From Harmothoe impar (lineage: Eukaryota > Annelida > Polychaeta > Phyllodocida > Polynoidae), in the NCBI GenBank assembly GCA_947462335.1, contig OX381710.1, positions 59,156,842 through 59,220,841 of the forward strand: a stretch of 64,000 nt of DNA. The letters are read 5' to 3'. The translations under genes and the position numbers were made by a program. Below the pieces are notes generated by a model. The model was not told the DNA's origin. It did not search any database and saw only the letters and a list, made by a program, of their open reading frames with translations. Shown here piece by piece: positions 24,425 to 36,041 of the stretch (position 1 is its first letter; the number at the start of each line of letters is the position of its first letter).

Positions 24425-24531
24425 TACACACGTGACTTGTGGGCGCCGCCATTCGCAATTTCTCAATAGTAAACACCGAGTCGGGCAAGCGTGCGGAAAG
24501 CGATTCTAAGCCACAACAACAACCAAACAAC

Positions 24532-27500
24532 ATGGGGAGAGTCAACAAAAGGGTAAGTAGGACATTAGATACATCACATCACGTAGATTCCAGCAATGTA
24601 CTTTGTTGTGCGTGTTATTCTGATTTTAATACATGAACATCGGTGCCAAAGTAGCCGGTCCGTTTTCCCGCTTTACGTGAAAGCAACTGAGATACTACCG
24701 GTACTGCTTCTATACACCCCTTACAACTGTATTATGCCAAAATATATCGCTTATTTCCATACTACTGTCCCCCTTTCTGTCATACACCATACAACATGCC
24801 TTACATAGCATTTTCAATGAATTCAGGAGGATGATAGAACCTCAGAGGAGGAGGTCAGTGACAGCCAACCCCCCACAACCCAAACTGAAGCCGAATCAAA
24901 AAAAACAAGTGGCAGGTCTTTCAAGGGCCTTTTAGGCAATCTGGATGCGCTCAGCCTGCTGCTGGGCACAAACAGAAAATTAACGGGCCAGCCTGCTTTC
25001 CCTATATTTCATGTATGTATTATGTCAATGTGAAAAAAAGCACAACACTTATTCTCCAGTTCCATGCTATGTTCATATATCAGTCCGTTCTAAAAATTAT
25101 TTTACATTTTTATCATTCAAATACAACTGTGTCACGGGGTATATGTAATGTTTTGCAGCCCCCCCCCCCCAACAAGGATGATGCGGAGTTTCAGTCGTCA
25201 GAGGAAGACAAAGAGATCAGTCCGACCGACTTCGAGGGAGATGGGGGCGACCAAGCCATATCCTATATCTTGGCTCTCATCAAAAGGAACCGGGAAAAGA
25301 ATGCTCGTGGAAAGGGGAAGGCCCCCTCCAGCGAACACCCGTCCAATGGTGGGCCTCATACCACACAGACCAAGAAAAGGAAGAGAGAGAGTGATGACCC
25401 CACCTACATACCTCCTGCACCAGCAACTGTACCACAGGTAAACGTGGAGCAGCCCTCAACCCCCACCCCCAAACGTGGTCGGGGGGGTAAGGGCCGTGGC
25501 AAAGGGCGGGGTGGAAAAACTGTTGTGAACGATTCAGTGGCATTCGGCTCTGGTGTAAATACCTCAAAGGCAGCTCGGGCCAAAAGTGAGCACTGGAGAC
25601 CGGACGAACTTGAAGTGCTCATAAAGGGGGCGAACCACCTAAAGCCCGTCTTGAAGGGACGGTTTAAGCATGCCAGCGATGGGGTAGCACTGAAGAAGCT
25701 GGCATGGGGCGAGCTAGTTGGTGAGTATATCAAAAACATTATTCACATTCCTTTGATATGCACCCCAGCAAAGTGAGCTGTATACCGTATCATTTCATGT
25801 GAATCACTTTATTATGACATGCACCCCAGCTGTTTTACCTGTATACCGTATCATTTTGATTTTGTTCTATCTCTGTCATGTGTGTACCCTTGCCATATTT
25901 AGCATAAAGTAAATCCTTTATCCCTGTTCAACGTCACAGTATACTACATGCTATATAAAGGACATCTACTTCACATTTCATTATATTCTCCTCCTTCTGC
26001 CAGACTATGTGGCAGTGAACGGTGGGCGTGACCGAGATGTTACAAAGTGTCAAAACAAGCTCAAATACTTCGTGCAGGAGAGCAAGAGGAAGGTACGCAT
26101 ACACATATGGTTATTGAAATGTCACACCTTTTTTTTTTGTTTTTATTTTACCAGAGGTATTAAAAAATATATCAACATAGGATGCCAAAAAATATGCCTT
26201 TGTCTAAAATATCCAGTCTCATTATGACCTGTGTTACCTACCTTGTTACCACACCTTGCTCTAGGTCATTGTAATCTTATTTATATTTTTTTCTATAGCG
26301 TCAACTGATAGATATGAAATACAAGACGGGCAGTGGACAGAGGGACGAGAAAGACCAGCTAAATGAACTGGAGCAGGCCGCATGCGATTATGCGGGGAAA
26401 GAAGTAATCCTAGGTGAGCATTCAGCCAAAGCGCATGATATATCTCCTTCCTGTATACTCCACCTCAAGTGCCCATATTTAATTTCCTTCCTTTGTACTG
26501 CGTATCATTTGAATTGAAGCAAGGCCACATACCATATGTAAAACACATAGTACAGGTGAAAACAATACAGTTTTAATTCAATCTTTTATTTTACTGTGCT
26601 ATAGGGATCGAAGGAATGCAGCCTCCCAGTCTAAAAGGGGGCGGGCGGCCCCGGTTCGTTTCCTGTTACGATCCCGACCGAGCATCAAAGACTGACTATG
26701 CCGGCATGGGTCTGCCCTCTTCCGCACTAGCTGCTATAGCTGATGGGGACATGCTTAAAGACGACAAGGGTGAGATATTTTTGAATCTTTTTACCCAAAA
26801 ATAATATACCCCACATAGATATGTGGATATATATTCCCTTTTTCTTGTTTTACCTCTGTGCTGTAAACAAGTATAAATACATTGACATAATATCTGATTG
26901 TAAAATTCTTTTTGTCTGCAGTATTTTATCCTATTTTTGATTCTGCATTTATGACTGTGGAATATATTGTTTTTTTATTTATTATACGGTAATAATATGG
27001 GTTACAGACCCAGCAGAGATGTACCTACTTTCCCTTAAGTTATACCATATAGTACATGTACATGATGCAGCTAATTCTATTTAACTTACAACATATACCA
27101 AGTCAAAACTTATGGTGTATTACATGTATTTTTCTATCCACAGAGGAAGACACGGCCGCTGGGGAGGAAAGTGGAGAGGAGGAGGAGTACAACGAGGTTC
27201 CAGATCCACCGCCCGCTGCCCTGCAAGCTGAGCCGGATGACGTGTCCACTACAGAAGCATGTGACGCCATGTTCGGGGATATAAACCGGTCTCCTATTCA
27301 ACGTATTTCCCGCAGAGACATGTTAGATTTAGTCGCCAGAATAAATGCCAAAACAGCCGATCCGGAAGGCCAAGGCAGCAAAAAGAAAAAAGTATCCAAA
27401 ACTGAATCCCTTCTTATGTCCTCCGGAAGAAGTAGCGGAGAGTCACAATTGGCTATGGCACTCAAGACACTGAAGTTAAAAGTTTTGCCTCCAAAAACAA

Positions 27501-29731
27501 ATCAGGCAGAGCCTGCAGTGCTTCCCAAACCTGCGGCTAAACCTACTCCAAAACCTCCCTCTAACCCTTCTGCTGCTGATACTGCTCACCGTACTGCTCA
27601 GCCTGGTCCAAGCATGCAGAAAAAACCTGAACGTGTTCGGGGGAGGAGACCATCTTTCTCTTCCATTTTGAACGAGGAGGAGATTGACTTAACTTCTCAA
27701 CACTCTTCTCCGGGTCCCGTTTCACATGTGGACACGGATGACGCCAACAAGAAGCATTACTCAGAGGAGGAGGTAGTCGAGCTGATACATTTGGCGCTGA
27801 AAGGGAAGTTTGAAACCAGTACCCCTAAACATAAACCCCCCCCCCCCTGCAGAGCCTGTTCTACCAGATCCCATAGAAATAGAGGAAGAAGAAATAGAAC
27901 CTGATTTTGTACCAATAAAAACCCCACATAACACTCCTGCCTTGTCCCGTATACAACGCACCACATCTGCTAACCGGAAAGCCCTATTCAAATCTTTTAT
28001 GGAGGAAAAAGCACAGGAGGATTTCAGTGAAGCTATAAGAAAAGAAATGGAAAAAGTCACATTGGCTTTCAGAGATAACCTGAAGACAATGGCGGATGAC
28101 CAGGCCAACTGCCAGCAGGATATGGCCAGGTGTAACCGGGAAATGAAAGACAGCACCAGAACTGTCGTGATAGCTGTATCTGACAATGCGAAGCAAATCG
28201 CTGAGGCGATGAAGAAACAACAAGAGCAGCTAGATACCTGGACAGCAGAGTCAGCTGCCAACACTGCGCAGAACAACGAGGAATTTATTGCCATAACAGA
28301 CAAACTGTCTGATCATGTTCTCGGCAAACAGGCCGCAATGGTGCAACAACTGAACTTAGTCAGAGGTGCTATTACCAATACGGGTGTCCGTGTTGCGAAA
28401 GCAGAGGAAACTATGATGTCAGGCGTAGTGGGTATGGTGGACAGTCTGACCACTCTAGCCAACAGCATAAAGGACTTGATGACGGACGTACAGAGCGTGG
28501 CAGAGATGCATAAAAAGGAGAGCGAGAGAGCCAACTCTGCTCTTGCTTTGTTGACTAGGAACTTTGAGATCCTCGCGGTGGCACAGGGGAAGCTAAACCG
28601 GGCACATGTAGTGAATTCTGTTATTTCATGTAAGTATGACATATGTTAGTCCTTCGGGAAACAAGCTACCTGCTCCTTTACTTACCATATCTTATCCACC
28701 TCACTATATGTATGCTCTGGTTTTTATGTACTGCAGAAATCAAGAAAGTGTGAGCTGAGGAGATTATAATTTGATTTTATCCGTTTATATGTTTCAAGTA
28801 CAACTCTAAATACAGAAATATGTGATCGAACAATATTTTATTATTTTTCACTGGTAATTAAATGTATATGTGTAATTCTTTTCTCAGTGAACAAGAGCAG
28901 CGTGGAGGAACCGGAGGAGGAGGATCAGAACAGAAACCCGGTACCGTCTACTTCAAACATCACAGCGAGTTTGACGCATCCCGAGCCAACCAAAAAGGGA
29001 GAGGAGGCAAACTACCTGTGTTCCCCCAAGCCCCAGCTTCATCCAACAAAATGTGTGGTTAACGCTCATGGTAAGCACGCTATATACCATATCTTTATTT
29101 TCATATTCTTTCTTCCATATTAAAGTATGTATGTACGGTACCGTAAAATGCACAAAATATGTATGACACGTACACATGTATCAACACTGTATAACTTTAT
29201 ACCATATCTTTTTTCCCTTTATATATTTACACACATATGTGTATGGTAGCAACAAGGGAGAAAATCACAACATTCTTTTCAATTGTATCTCTCTATAGCC
29301 AATGTCTTGAAAGAAGATTGTACTTGTAACAACCGGTCCCACAGTGTATTATACAACAATTTGTTTTCCCCCTTGACATATATATCAACAATTGTATGTG
29401 AATAAAAAGAGCCAGAATATATTACAGTGTAAAATTTAATGCATGCTTTAATTACATTTACTTAAATTTTTTTCCTTTCTTTAAAGTGATACAGACGGAG
29501 GACGTTAATTCCGACAGTGGACTGCCACACTACCAAGTCCTGAATAAGGATGAGGTAGTGCTGATCCAAGAAGTAGCGGACGACGTGGAGCAGAACATGG
29601 AACCGGCTGTAACAGACGAAGAACACGTGCAAATGGTTCTAGGTTTAGCATCGGCTGAGGAGAGCGAGAGTGAAGTGACGACTCTACCCAAGAGATCCAC
29701 GCAAGTCAAAACCAGGAAAAATCCAAAGTGA
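24532..29731 (+). CDS. Harbinger SANT/Myb-like partner protein (9 exons, frameshifted)
   Basis: Proposed exons: 24532-24552, 24827-25012, 25159-25720, 26004-26092, 26299-26413, 26605-26769, 27144-28629, 28888-29070 and 29487-29731. All have GT/AG borders and compatible phases. The product would be about 1,016 residues. Exons 3-5 encode a SANT/Myb-like trihelix (Trp-Arg-Pro-Asp-Glu-Leu start, then Lys-Cys-Gln-Asn-Lys-Leu), preceded by acidic, Lys/Arg-rich and Arg-Gly-rich stretches resembling nuclear signals. Exon 7 continues with Pro-rich and long helical, coiled-coil-like regions. In this superfamily such proteins carry the transposase to the nucleus and bind subterminal DNA. The C12 tract at 27836-27847 has one base too many, so the frame shifts; it could be a mutation, an assembly error or slippage. 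The start codon is the first in-frame ATG of a short first exon and is uncertain. Confidence 0.75.
27836..27847 (+). other. C12 frameshift tract in exon 7
   Basis: Twelve consecutive C residues join two overlapping frames of the same exon. Eleven would keep the frame from exon 1 to the stop at 29731. A second C12 begins exon 3 at 25159, and there the frame is kept. Confidence 0.75.
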
Positions 29732-29840
29732 AAAGCAGGCGGACTGGGTCTGTATATAGTTTAACACATGGGGTTGCATGTCATTACACTCCACTGCGCT
29801 GTTATACACCGAAATATATTTCACGTTATAGTTGTTGGTA

Positions 29841-29950
29841 CAGAATTCATGTATATCAGGTAGTTCATGTTGTAACATAAGTTCACTGCTTGTCGCAGAA
29901 TTCATGTATATTAGGTAGTTCATGTTGTAACATAAGTTCACTGCTTGTCG
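29841..29950. repeat. 55-bp tandem duplication over the transposase stop
   Basis: 29841-29895 and 29896-29950 are identical except for one base. The second unit includes the last four codons and the stop of the transposase gene; the first lies in its 3' region. This is probably a recent duplication without effect on the protein. Confidence 0.85.
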
Positions 29951-32068
29951 CGTTTGACAGCCTCCGGGTTGAAGTACCTGCTGATATACTCTTTACGCAT
30001 GTTATTGAAGGGGACGCGTTCTCCCGCTGCCACATTCACGGGCTGCTCCACAGGTGCTTTGTATCCAACGAAGGAATCCTTGGCGTAGAGGTCCTTCTTG
30101 ATTGGGAGTCCGGCAATTCTAGCACAGTTGTTCAGTGCTACACATGCCTCTATGATGCGCCCAGCTCGTACGGGTTCGTGGAACAGATATCCTCCACTTG
30201 TATCGAGACACCTACCGAAACAGATACATTTTAATGTTACATAGTATTAGGGTTTTTTATTGTGAGACATATCAGGTATGGTGCTATGTAATTGTATTTT
30301 AACATGTCTCTTTTAGTATTAGGTATATATCAGAAGGATCATGGCAGAATGTACAGAGGTACATGTGTTATATGAATGATTAGTGGACAGGCTGTTTTGA
30401 TGTACACATTTGTACAGTGTCATAGTATTATGTGTATCATAAAGAGGAGATAATTTTGGGCATTGTGTTATGTGGTACTACCAGGTATGGAGTATTTTTT
30501 GATATGATATGCAACATGTTAAGTGATATTACCTCCAACGCTGCTTTACGTTTCCGATCACTCGCTCCACCAAAGATCTGGTCTTACGGTGCCATTTGTT
30601 GTAGGCCATATCGTCTGCGGTGTACTCTACTTTGGTCGGAGTTAGCAGGTAGTCTGTCAATACGTATCTGTAGTAGAACAAAGTGTGTGATATATTTCTG
30701 TATGATATGGACAAATGAGTGAGAGAAACAAGATGTATATTTTTGATAAAACTTTTTGTCCTAGGACAAAGTATTACTGTGCTATGCCAAACTCAGGTCA
30801 TACAAAATATATATATATTTTTTGGTTTTTACTTGTACTGTAAGGAATAACTATTACTCTGCTATGCCAAAGTCAGGGGACAGGAAAATTAAATTATTTT
30901 ACTTACCCAGAATCTCCCAACAGGAAGAACCCTTTAAAGTCATTCCTCTCCCCCAGGAACTTGATTTCACTTCCGTTCATAATGTAAATGTCATTCTGGG
31001 AGCCTGGGTATGACGCGTCCACATGAGGTACGATCCCGTCCAGATCACATATGATCTGCAAAATATAACATGCCATTTTTGGGTTACATGTGTGTGAAAT
31101 ATTTTTATTTTTACCCGTTCAAAGGTACATATAGAATCTAAGTCAACTGTTATATAGCGATAAGATTGTGCTCTACTATTTTTTCAAATAGGGACAACAT
31201 ATGTTATGCATGCAAAGTTTCATGTTTTTTGTGTACTTTGATTTTACTCACCATGGCGTTTATACTATAATAGCCTTTGTAGCAGTAGTATTGGTTTTCG
31301 TCACGGGTATAACCCCTAGGGCAGGCTATTGGTATGTGAGTACCGTCAACTAGTCCAAACAGTTTGGGTTTCTTCATTTTCTTGTACCAACGATACGCCA
31401 GGTTAGCTTTCTCGTTCGTGCTGTCTGGCCAGCTGACATATCGGGCAAGGTTGTGATGAAAGAAGTCAGAAACTGACTTGACTGCTCTGCATACGGTACT
31501 GCGGGACACACCGTGCACATCCGCTATGTCGGTGTAGTTTGACCCCGTGGCAAAGTAGCGTATAGCTACACAGAACTGTTTTAAAATAAAAAATAATTTT
31601 GTTACACTTTGATTACTGCCTTGTTTTATTTCATTTGGGATAGTACAATACATTCAATCATATCACATATGAAGGGAACATAAGTCATGTATATGGAAAA
31701 AGCATAACAGTATAGATAGCATATTATGAGTGCAGGGCAGAAGCCAAAATCAAACATAATATAAATGGAGAAAAAAATAAAAATAAAGGAAGAAGGGAAG
31801 ACATATAGCCATAGCTGGGTGTAGGGGTGGTACATACCTTTATCCTATGTGGTACAGCATGTTTGCCCCGTAACAACTTGTCCTCTAGGCTGTCCACATA
31901 GTCTTTTATCAGGCATTTGGTGATTGCCTTCATAAGGCGGTATCGCTGTAGGAATTTCTTCTCCCCATACTTGATGAAGGGATCCACCCGGTTGTAATAC
32001 TCTCTTTGAGTCTGAAGCACATACCCTATTCTGGGACCCATCTTGGCTCTATCCAAATAGTGCGCCAA
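29938..32068 (-). CDS. PIF/Harbinger DDE transposase (HARBI1-like, 5 exons)
   Basis: Proposed exons on the minus strand: 32068-31838, 31575-31252, 31055-30907, 30667-30533 and 30211-29938, all with GT/AG borders and consistent phase. They give 370 residues and a TGA stop. The DDE_Tnp_4 fold is recognisable: an N-terminal helical part; a helix-turn-helix-like stretch with Tyr-Thr-Asp-Ile-Ala and Ser-Arg-Ser-Thr-Val; first Asp in Val-Asp-Gly-Thr-His (codon 31347-31345); second Asp in Gly-Asp-Ser-Gly-Tyr (30914-30912, at the exon 3/4 border); and Glu in Leu-Val-Glu-Arg (30567-30565). All catalytic residues are present and no stop or frameshift is seen. It should cut the terminal repeats of B and could mobilise A, C and E in trans. 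It faces the SANT/Myb gene 3' end to 3' end, 206 bp apart. Confidence 0.88.
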
Positions 32069-32129
32069 AATATATCGGGGTCAAGGGTCAAGGGTCAACT
32101 GCCAAGGTGAAGGTCGCTGAATTTGGCCA

Positions 32130-32458
32130 ATACATATAGTGCAGAATTGACATACGGCCGACTATACACACATACGGCCCTAAAAAACAGGATATATGTG
32201 CATAATTTGACATAGCACCCCCCCCCCTACCCCTCCGTATATCTTGTACTAAATACGCCAAAGATGCGGAATTTTTGTGCTCCGTATGTTGAGCTGAAAC
32301 GCAATTATCGCCGTATGTGAATACAGAGGGCCGTATGTACATACGGCCTCCGTATGTTTTTTCGTAAGATGCGGACATGTTGAGCTGAAACGCAAAAATG
32401 AACTGAAACGCAAAAAAACGACATACGGACCCTCCGTATGATACGGTGAAACGGCTTC
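32130..32458 (+). promoter_or_regulatory. Right subterminal motif cluster of element B
   Basis: Ten or so CCGTATG/CATACGG motifs plus GAGCTGAAACGCAA and AACTGAAACGCAA repeats lead into the terminal repeat. It doubles as the upstream region of the transposase, whose ATG is at 32068. A run of nine or more C occurs at about 32219. Confidence 0.55.
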
Positions 32459-32463
32459 CAGGG

Positions 32464-32485
32464 CATGATTACCCTAACTAATCAG
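32464..32485 (+). repeat. 22-bp direct repeat flanking the A plus B pair, right
   Basis: CATGATTACCCTAACTAATC plus AG differs from 22465-22486 at two positions. It lies two bases after the CAG that ends the B insertion. Confidence 0.7.
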
Positions 32486-32534
32486 TTTCGGTAGTGATTT
32501 TTCAGATATGCCTAAGTTGTCAATATATATATAT

Positions 32535-32718
32535 AGGAGCGGGGGCCGATTTTATTAATGTGTCATATTGCGACCATGGCAGGCTTATAGAAACCCGAGC
32601 TGAGGACGAGGCTTTCCCGGTAGATTATTTATAAGTTGTCCTGCAGGGTGGTTTTGTTAGTTGAGCGGGGTTAAGCTCTCTTGTCCTGTCCCTAGAGCTT
32701 GCCTTACATTATCTTCAC
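32535..32718 (+). repeat. Dispersed repeat R4, copy interrupted by element C
   Basis: It aligns with 14320-14505. The alignment resumes after element C at about 51390-51440 against 14515-14560, so element C interrupts this repeat. Confidence 0.6.
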
Positions 32719-32821
32719 CAGGAAGGTGTTTCACCGTATCATCTGGAGGGTCCGTTTGTGCTATTTTTGTGTTTCTGTTCATTTTTGCGTTTCTGCTCAA
32801 CTGTCCGCATCTTACGGAAAA

Positions 32822-33620
32822 AGGTGGTGAGGAGATGGTAGTGGTGGTGACGAGATGGTAGTGGTGGTGACGGGATAGTAGTGGTGGTGAGGAGATAGTA
32901 GTCGGGGTGACGAGATAGTAGTGGTGGTGACGAGATAGTAGTGGTGGTGACGAGATAGTAGTGGTGGTGACGAGATGGTAGTGGTGGTGACGGGATAGTA
33001 GTGGTGGTGAGGAGATAGTAGCGGTGGTGACGGGATAGTAGTGGTGGTGAGGAGATAGTAGTGGTGGTGACGGGATAGTAGTGGTGGTGAGGAGATAGTA
33101 GTGGGGGTGACGAGATAGTAGTGGTGGTGACGAGATAGTAGTGGTGGTGACGAGATGGTAGTGGTGGTGAGGAGATGGTAGTGGTGGTGAGGAGATAGTA
33201 GTGGTGGTGAGGAGATGGTAGTGGTGGTGAGGAGATAGTAGTGGTGATGACGAGATGGTAGTGGTGGTGACGAGATAGTAGTGGTGGTGAGGAGATAGTA
33301 GTGGTGGTGAGGAGATGGTAGTGGTGGTGACGAGATAGTAGTGGTGGTGACGAGATGGTAGTGGTGGTGAGGAGATGGTAGTGGTGGTGAGGAGATAGTA
33401 GTGGTGGTGAGGAGATGGTAGTGGTGGTGAGGAGATAGTAGTGGTGATGACGAGATGGTAGTGGTGGTGACGAGATAGTAGTGGTGGTGAGGAGATAGTA
33501 GTGGTGGTGAGGAGATGGTAGGGGCCGTGAGGAGATGGTAGGGGCCGTGAGGAGATGGTAGGGGCCGTGAGGAAATGGTAGGGGCCGTGAAGAAATGGGA
33601 GGGGCCATGAGGAAATGGTA
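32822..33620 (+). repeat. 20-bp minisatellite of element C, about 40 units
   Basis: The unit GTGGTGGTGACGAGATAGTA varies at CGAG/GGAG/CGGG and ATAGTA/ATGGTA and changes to GGGGCCGTGAGGAGATGGTA near 33520. Blocks 33180-33300 and 33360-33500 repeat the same order of variants, a higher-order duplication. The 20-bp period gives a 345-codon open frame on the minus strand (32657-33694) that is a by-product. Confidence 0.95.
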
Positions 33621-33673
33621 GGAGCCACTACTACCATTTCGTCACCACTATAGCCAGCTCTGTACTCCGTACT

Positions 33674-34531
33674 ACGGTGGCCGACAAGGCTCACTCAAAA
33701 AAAGTAGTAGTGGTAGTGTGAAAAAAAAAAATTTTTAAATATTTTTAAACATTGAAAATAGTTGCTGTCAACTGTCAACAGCGAAAATTGTTGCTGTCAA
33801 CTGTCAACTTTTTAAATTTTATCATTTTTTTCAGAAGTGAAAAAAATATTTTTATTTTTCAACATTGAAAATAGTTGCTGTCAACTGTCAACAGCAAAAA
33901 TTGTTGCTGTCAACTGTCAACTTTTTCAATTTTATCATTTTTTTCAGAAGTGAAAAAATATTTTTTTATTTTTTAACATTGAAAATATTTGCAGTCAACT
34001 GTCAACAGCAAAAATCGTTGCTGTCAACTGTCAACTTTTTCAGCATTCTGCTCTCCAAGCACCAGTCATAAACAGGAACTTTCCTGTTTATGACTGGTCA
34101 TAAACAGGAACTTTCCTAATGCACTACGACTTTACCATGGCCTAGCAGGGTTACTGTGTTTAATTCTTGGCCAATTTGTTAAAGTAGTTTCCGAGAAATC
34201 ACTAAAAACACAACAATCTTCATTCCCATATAGGCCTATGGAGCAAGTTGAGCCAGCATAGAAATCCCTACTGCAAGTATTTCAAGTACCTACCACCAAG
34301 GACCAATCACAAGGCTCATCTCTTTTGCTGATGGCAGAAGGTGCTTGGAGAGCAGAATGTTGAAAAAGTTGACAGTTGACAGCAACGATTTCCGCAGTTG
34401 ACAGTTGACAGCAAGTATTTTCTATGTTTAAAAAATTCCTAAAAAAATTCACTTCTGAAAAAAAAAAAAAATATATATATTTTTTAAATTTCAATGTACT
34501 TTTTTTTGGAGTGAGCCTTGTCGGCCACCGT
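33674..34531. mobile_element. 858-bp MITE inserted in element C
   Basis: The ends ACGGTGGCCGACAAGGCTCA and their complement are nearly perfect for about 23 bp and are flanked by ACT on both sides (33671-33673 and 34532-34534). Inside are three direct copies of about 115 bp carrying GCTGTCAACTGTCAAC, one reversed copy (34358-34500), and a 36-base perfect hairpin at 34062-34097 with 16-bp arms. It has no coding potential. Confidence 0.8.
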
Positions 34532-34548
34532 ACTGTACGCTATTGTCT

Positions 34549-35340
34549 ACCACCGTTTATACACTAGGAGTCTGTGGGCAAGGTTTCAGCTCTGTAGGGC
34601 CATTATTTACCGAGTTACAGAAGAAAAGACAATTTTTTGTATAATTTCGTTGAAAATCCATTTTTTTCATTTATTTCTTTTAAATTATAAAGGTAGAAGT
34701 TGGACTTAACTTATCTATTCATTAAAACAATCCTAGAGCCTTTTTTTTAACATATATATGTGCACTTTAAAAAGGGAGAAGGGAGGTAGGGGACTGTACT
34801 AGCTTACAAAATAATGGTTTAGGTCCACATGACCTCCCGCAATTGGCTTGCGATCTCCATTCCCTTATATATATATGAGAGGAGTTGAGGCCAGCATGAC
34901 TTAGCCCCTAGGTGGCAGCACCAACACAGCCCGGAATTTGCAGTCAGTGGCTATACTAATGCTGCACATATGGGTGTAACGGTACCATGGCCTGTTTGGT
35001 CAGTAAAACATGGATCCACACAGGGGAGAAACCTCTCAAGATTGTGTTGCCTACCATGTACAGTGGCTGCACCAACACAGCCCATACAGAGCTGGCGAGA
35101 ATGCCCCCTTTTAAAAGTGCATATATATATATATATGTAAAAGAATTGCCCTAGAATTATTTTCACAAATGGATAAGTGAAGTCCAACTTCTACCTTTAT
35201 AATAAAAAATTTGATTTTCAAAAAAATTGATTTTCAACGAAATAATACCAAAAAAATTCTTTTCTTCTGTAACTTGGTAAATAATGACCCTACAGAGCTG
35301 AAACTTTTCCCACAGACTCCTCGTGTATAAACAGTGGTGG
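34549..35340. mobile_element. About 790-bp foldback element in element C
   Basis: 34550-34740 and 35145-35340 are inverted copies with few differences, including TTTATACAC ends, GTCTGTGGG, TTTACCGAGTTACAG or its variant, and AGGTAGAAGTTGGACTT. The middle has GAGGTTTCTCCCC in reverse, also found in A (about 23150) and E (about 52640). E keeps one arm of this family at 52400-52570. The target duplication is not clear. Confidence 0.7.
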
Positions 35341-35429
35341 ATCCTGTGTTGACCTCTTTACCATTCACACATAAGTAGGAGGTGTGTCAATGCACCTGAC
35401 ATGCAGGATTCACTAGTGTAGTGGTCACC

Positions 35430-35630
35430 TAAGGGTGTCCTGTCTTTTCCCTACCCTCCCCTGTCTCTTGCCCGCCCTCTCCTGTCTGTTCCCGGACCTG
35501 CTGTCTCTTCCCCGACCTCTCCTGTCTTTTCCTTAACCTCCCCTGTCTCTTGCCCACCCTCTCCTGTCTCTTCCCAGACCTCTCCTGTCTCTTGTCCGAC
35601 CTCTCCTGTCTGTTCCCTAACATTCCCAAA
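35430..35630 (+). repeat. 21-bp pyrimidine minisatellite of element C
   Basis: About nine units of CTGTCTCTTCCCCGACCTCT plus C, with variants. The complement has the same core (GAGGTCGGGGAA) as the purine arrays of A and E. The BEL element inserted 12 bases after the array. Confidence 0.88.
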
Positions 35631-35642
35631 CATAAGGACCAT

Positions 35643-35920
35643 TGTAGTGTATGTGTTGCAATCAAGTGAGGGTATTGCGTCATCTCACCCTTCTAGAGTG
35701 TTCCAGACTATGTTGCAATCAGGTAGAGGTATTGCGAAATCTCTTTCCATATGATGCTGACATCAGCCTCCTAGTATGTACTATGTATGTTTCATCACCC
35801 AGTTTGGTTATTGCATCATACTTATTTCTCTAGGCTGACCTCAGTCTGACATCAGCCTCCCAGGGTTATTGCATCTTACTTATTCCTCTGAAGCTGACCT
35901 CAGCCTGTTGGAGTCTGACA
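35643..35920 (+). repeat. BEL left LTR, 5' part
   Basis: It matches 50323-50610 of the right LTR apart from a 12-base gap and a few substitutions. It is cut off at GAGTCTGACA by the insertion of element D; the rest of the LTR is at 43803-44273. Confidence 0.92.
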
Positions 35921-35921
35921 C

Positions 35922-36039
35922 AAGTATGGTCACAGGAAGGTGTTAGTTCCAGTCACACGATGAGAATGGAATCTAGTCCATAATCTAGGTCCTGAAGGAT
36001 TTGGGATGTCTCATATTATTATAAACTATACTATTGACA
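35922..36039 (-). repeat. Element D terminal direct repeat, left (3' on the minus strand)
   Basis: It is 118 bp, identical to 43685-43802 except at three positions that I can count. Read on the minus strand it begins TGTCAATAG at 36039. It ends near GACCATACTT rather than in a clean CA, so the exact LTR border is uncertain. Confidence 0.85.
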
Positions 36040-36041
36040 AT

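Larger units (their letters stand above)
24115..32458. mobile_element. Autonomous PIF/Harbinger element B (8.3 kb)
   Basis: The left end GAAGGCGTTTCACCGTATG and right end, complement GAAGCCGTTTCACCGTATC, agree at 17 of 19 positions. Both sides carry CAG (24112-24114 and 32459-32461). It holds two convergent spliced genes, the usual pair of PIF/Harbinger elements: a SANT/Myb-like gene (plus) and a DDE transposase (minus). Both ends have dense CCGTATG and GATGCGG motifs (24115-24345 and 32130-32458), probable protein-binding sites. Element B inserted into the final CAG of element A. The intact transposase and target repeat suggest recent activity, though the partner gene carries a one-base frameshift. 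Confidence 0.9.

Noticed and set aside
29486..29731. Separate small gene starting at the ATG at 29486
   Set aside because: It follows an acceptor and is in phase with the upstream exons of the SANT/Myb gene; it is the last exon.
32657..33694. 345-codon minus-strand frame rich in His, Tyr, Pro and Ser, and its companion at 32739-33608
   Set aside because: It is read out of the 20-bp minisatellite. Frames stay open on the minus strand because the unit lacks stops; there is no promoter or non-repeat coding part.
35643..36039. Element D repeats as part of the BEL LTR
   Set aside because: The intact right LTR at 50323-51080 does not contain the 118-bp sequence.
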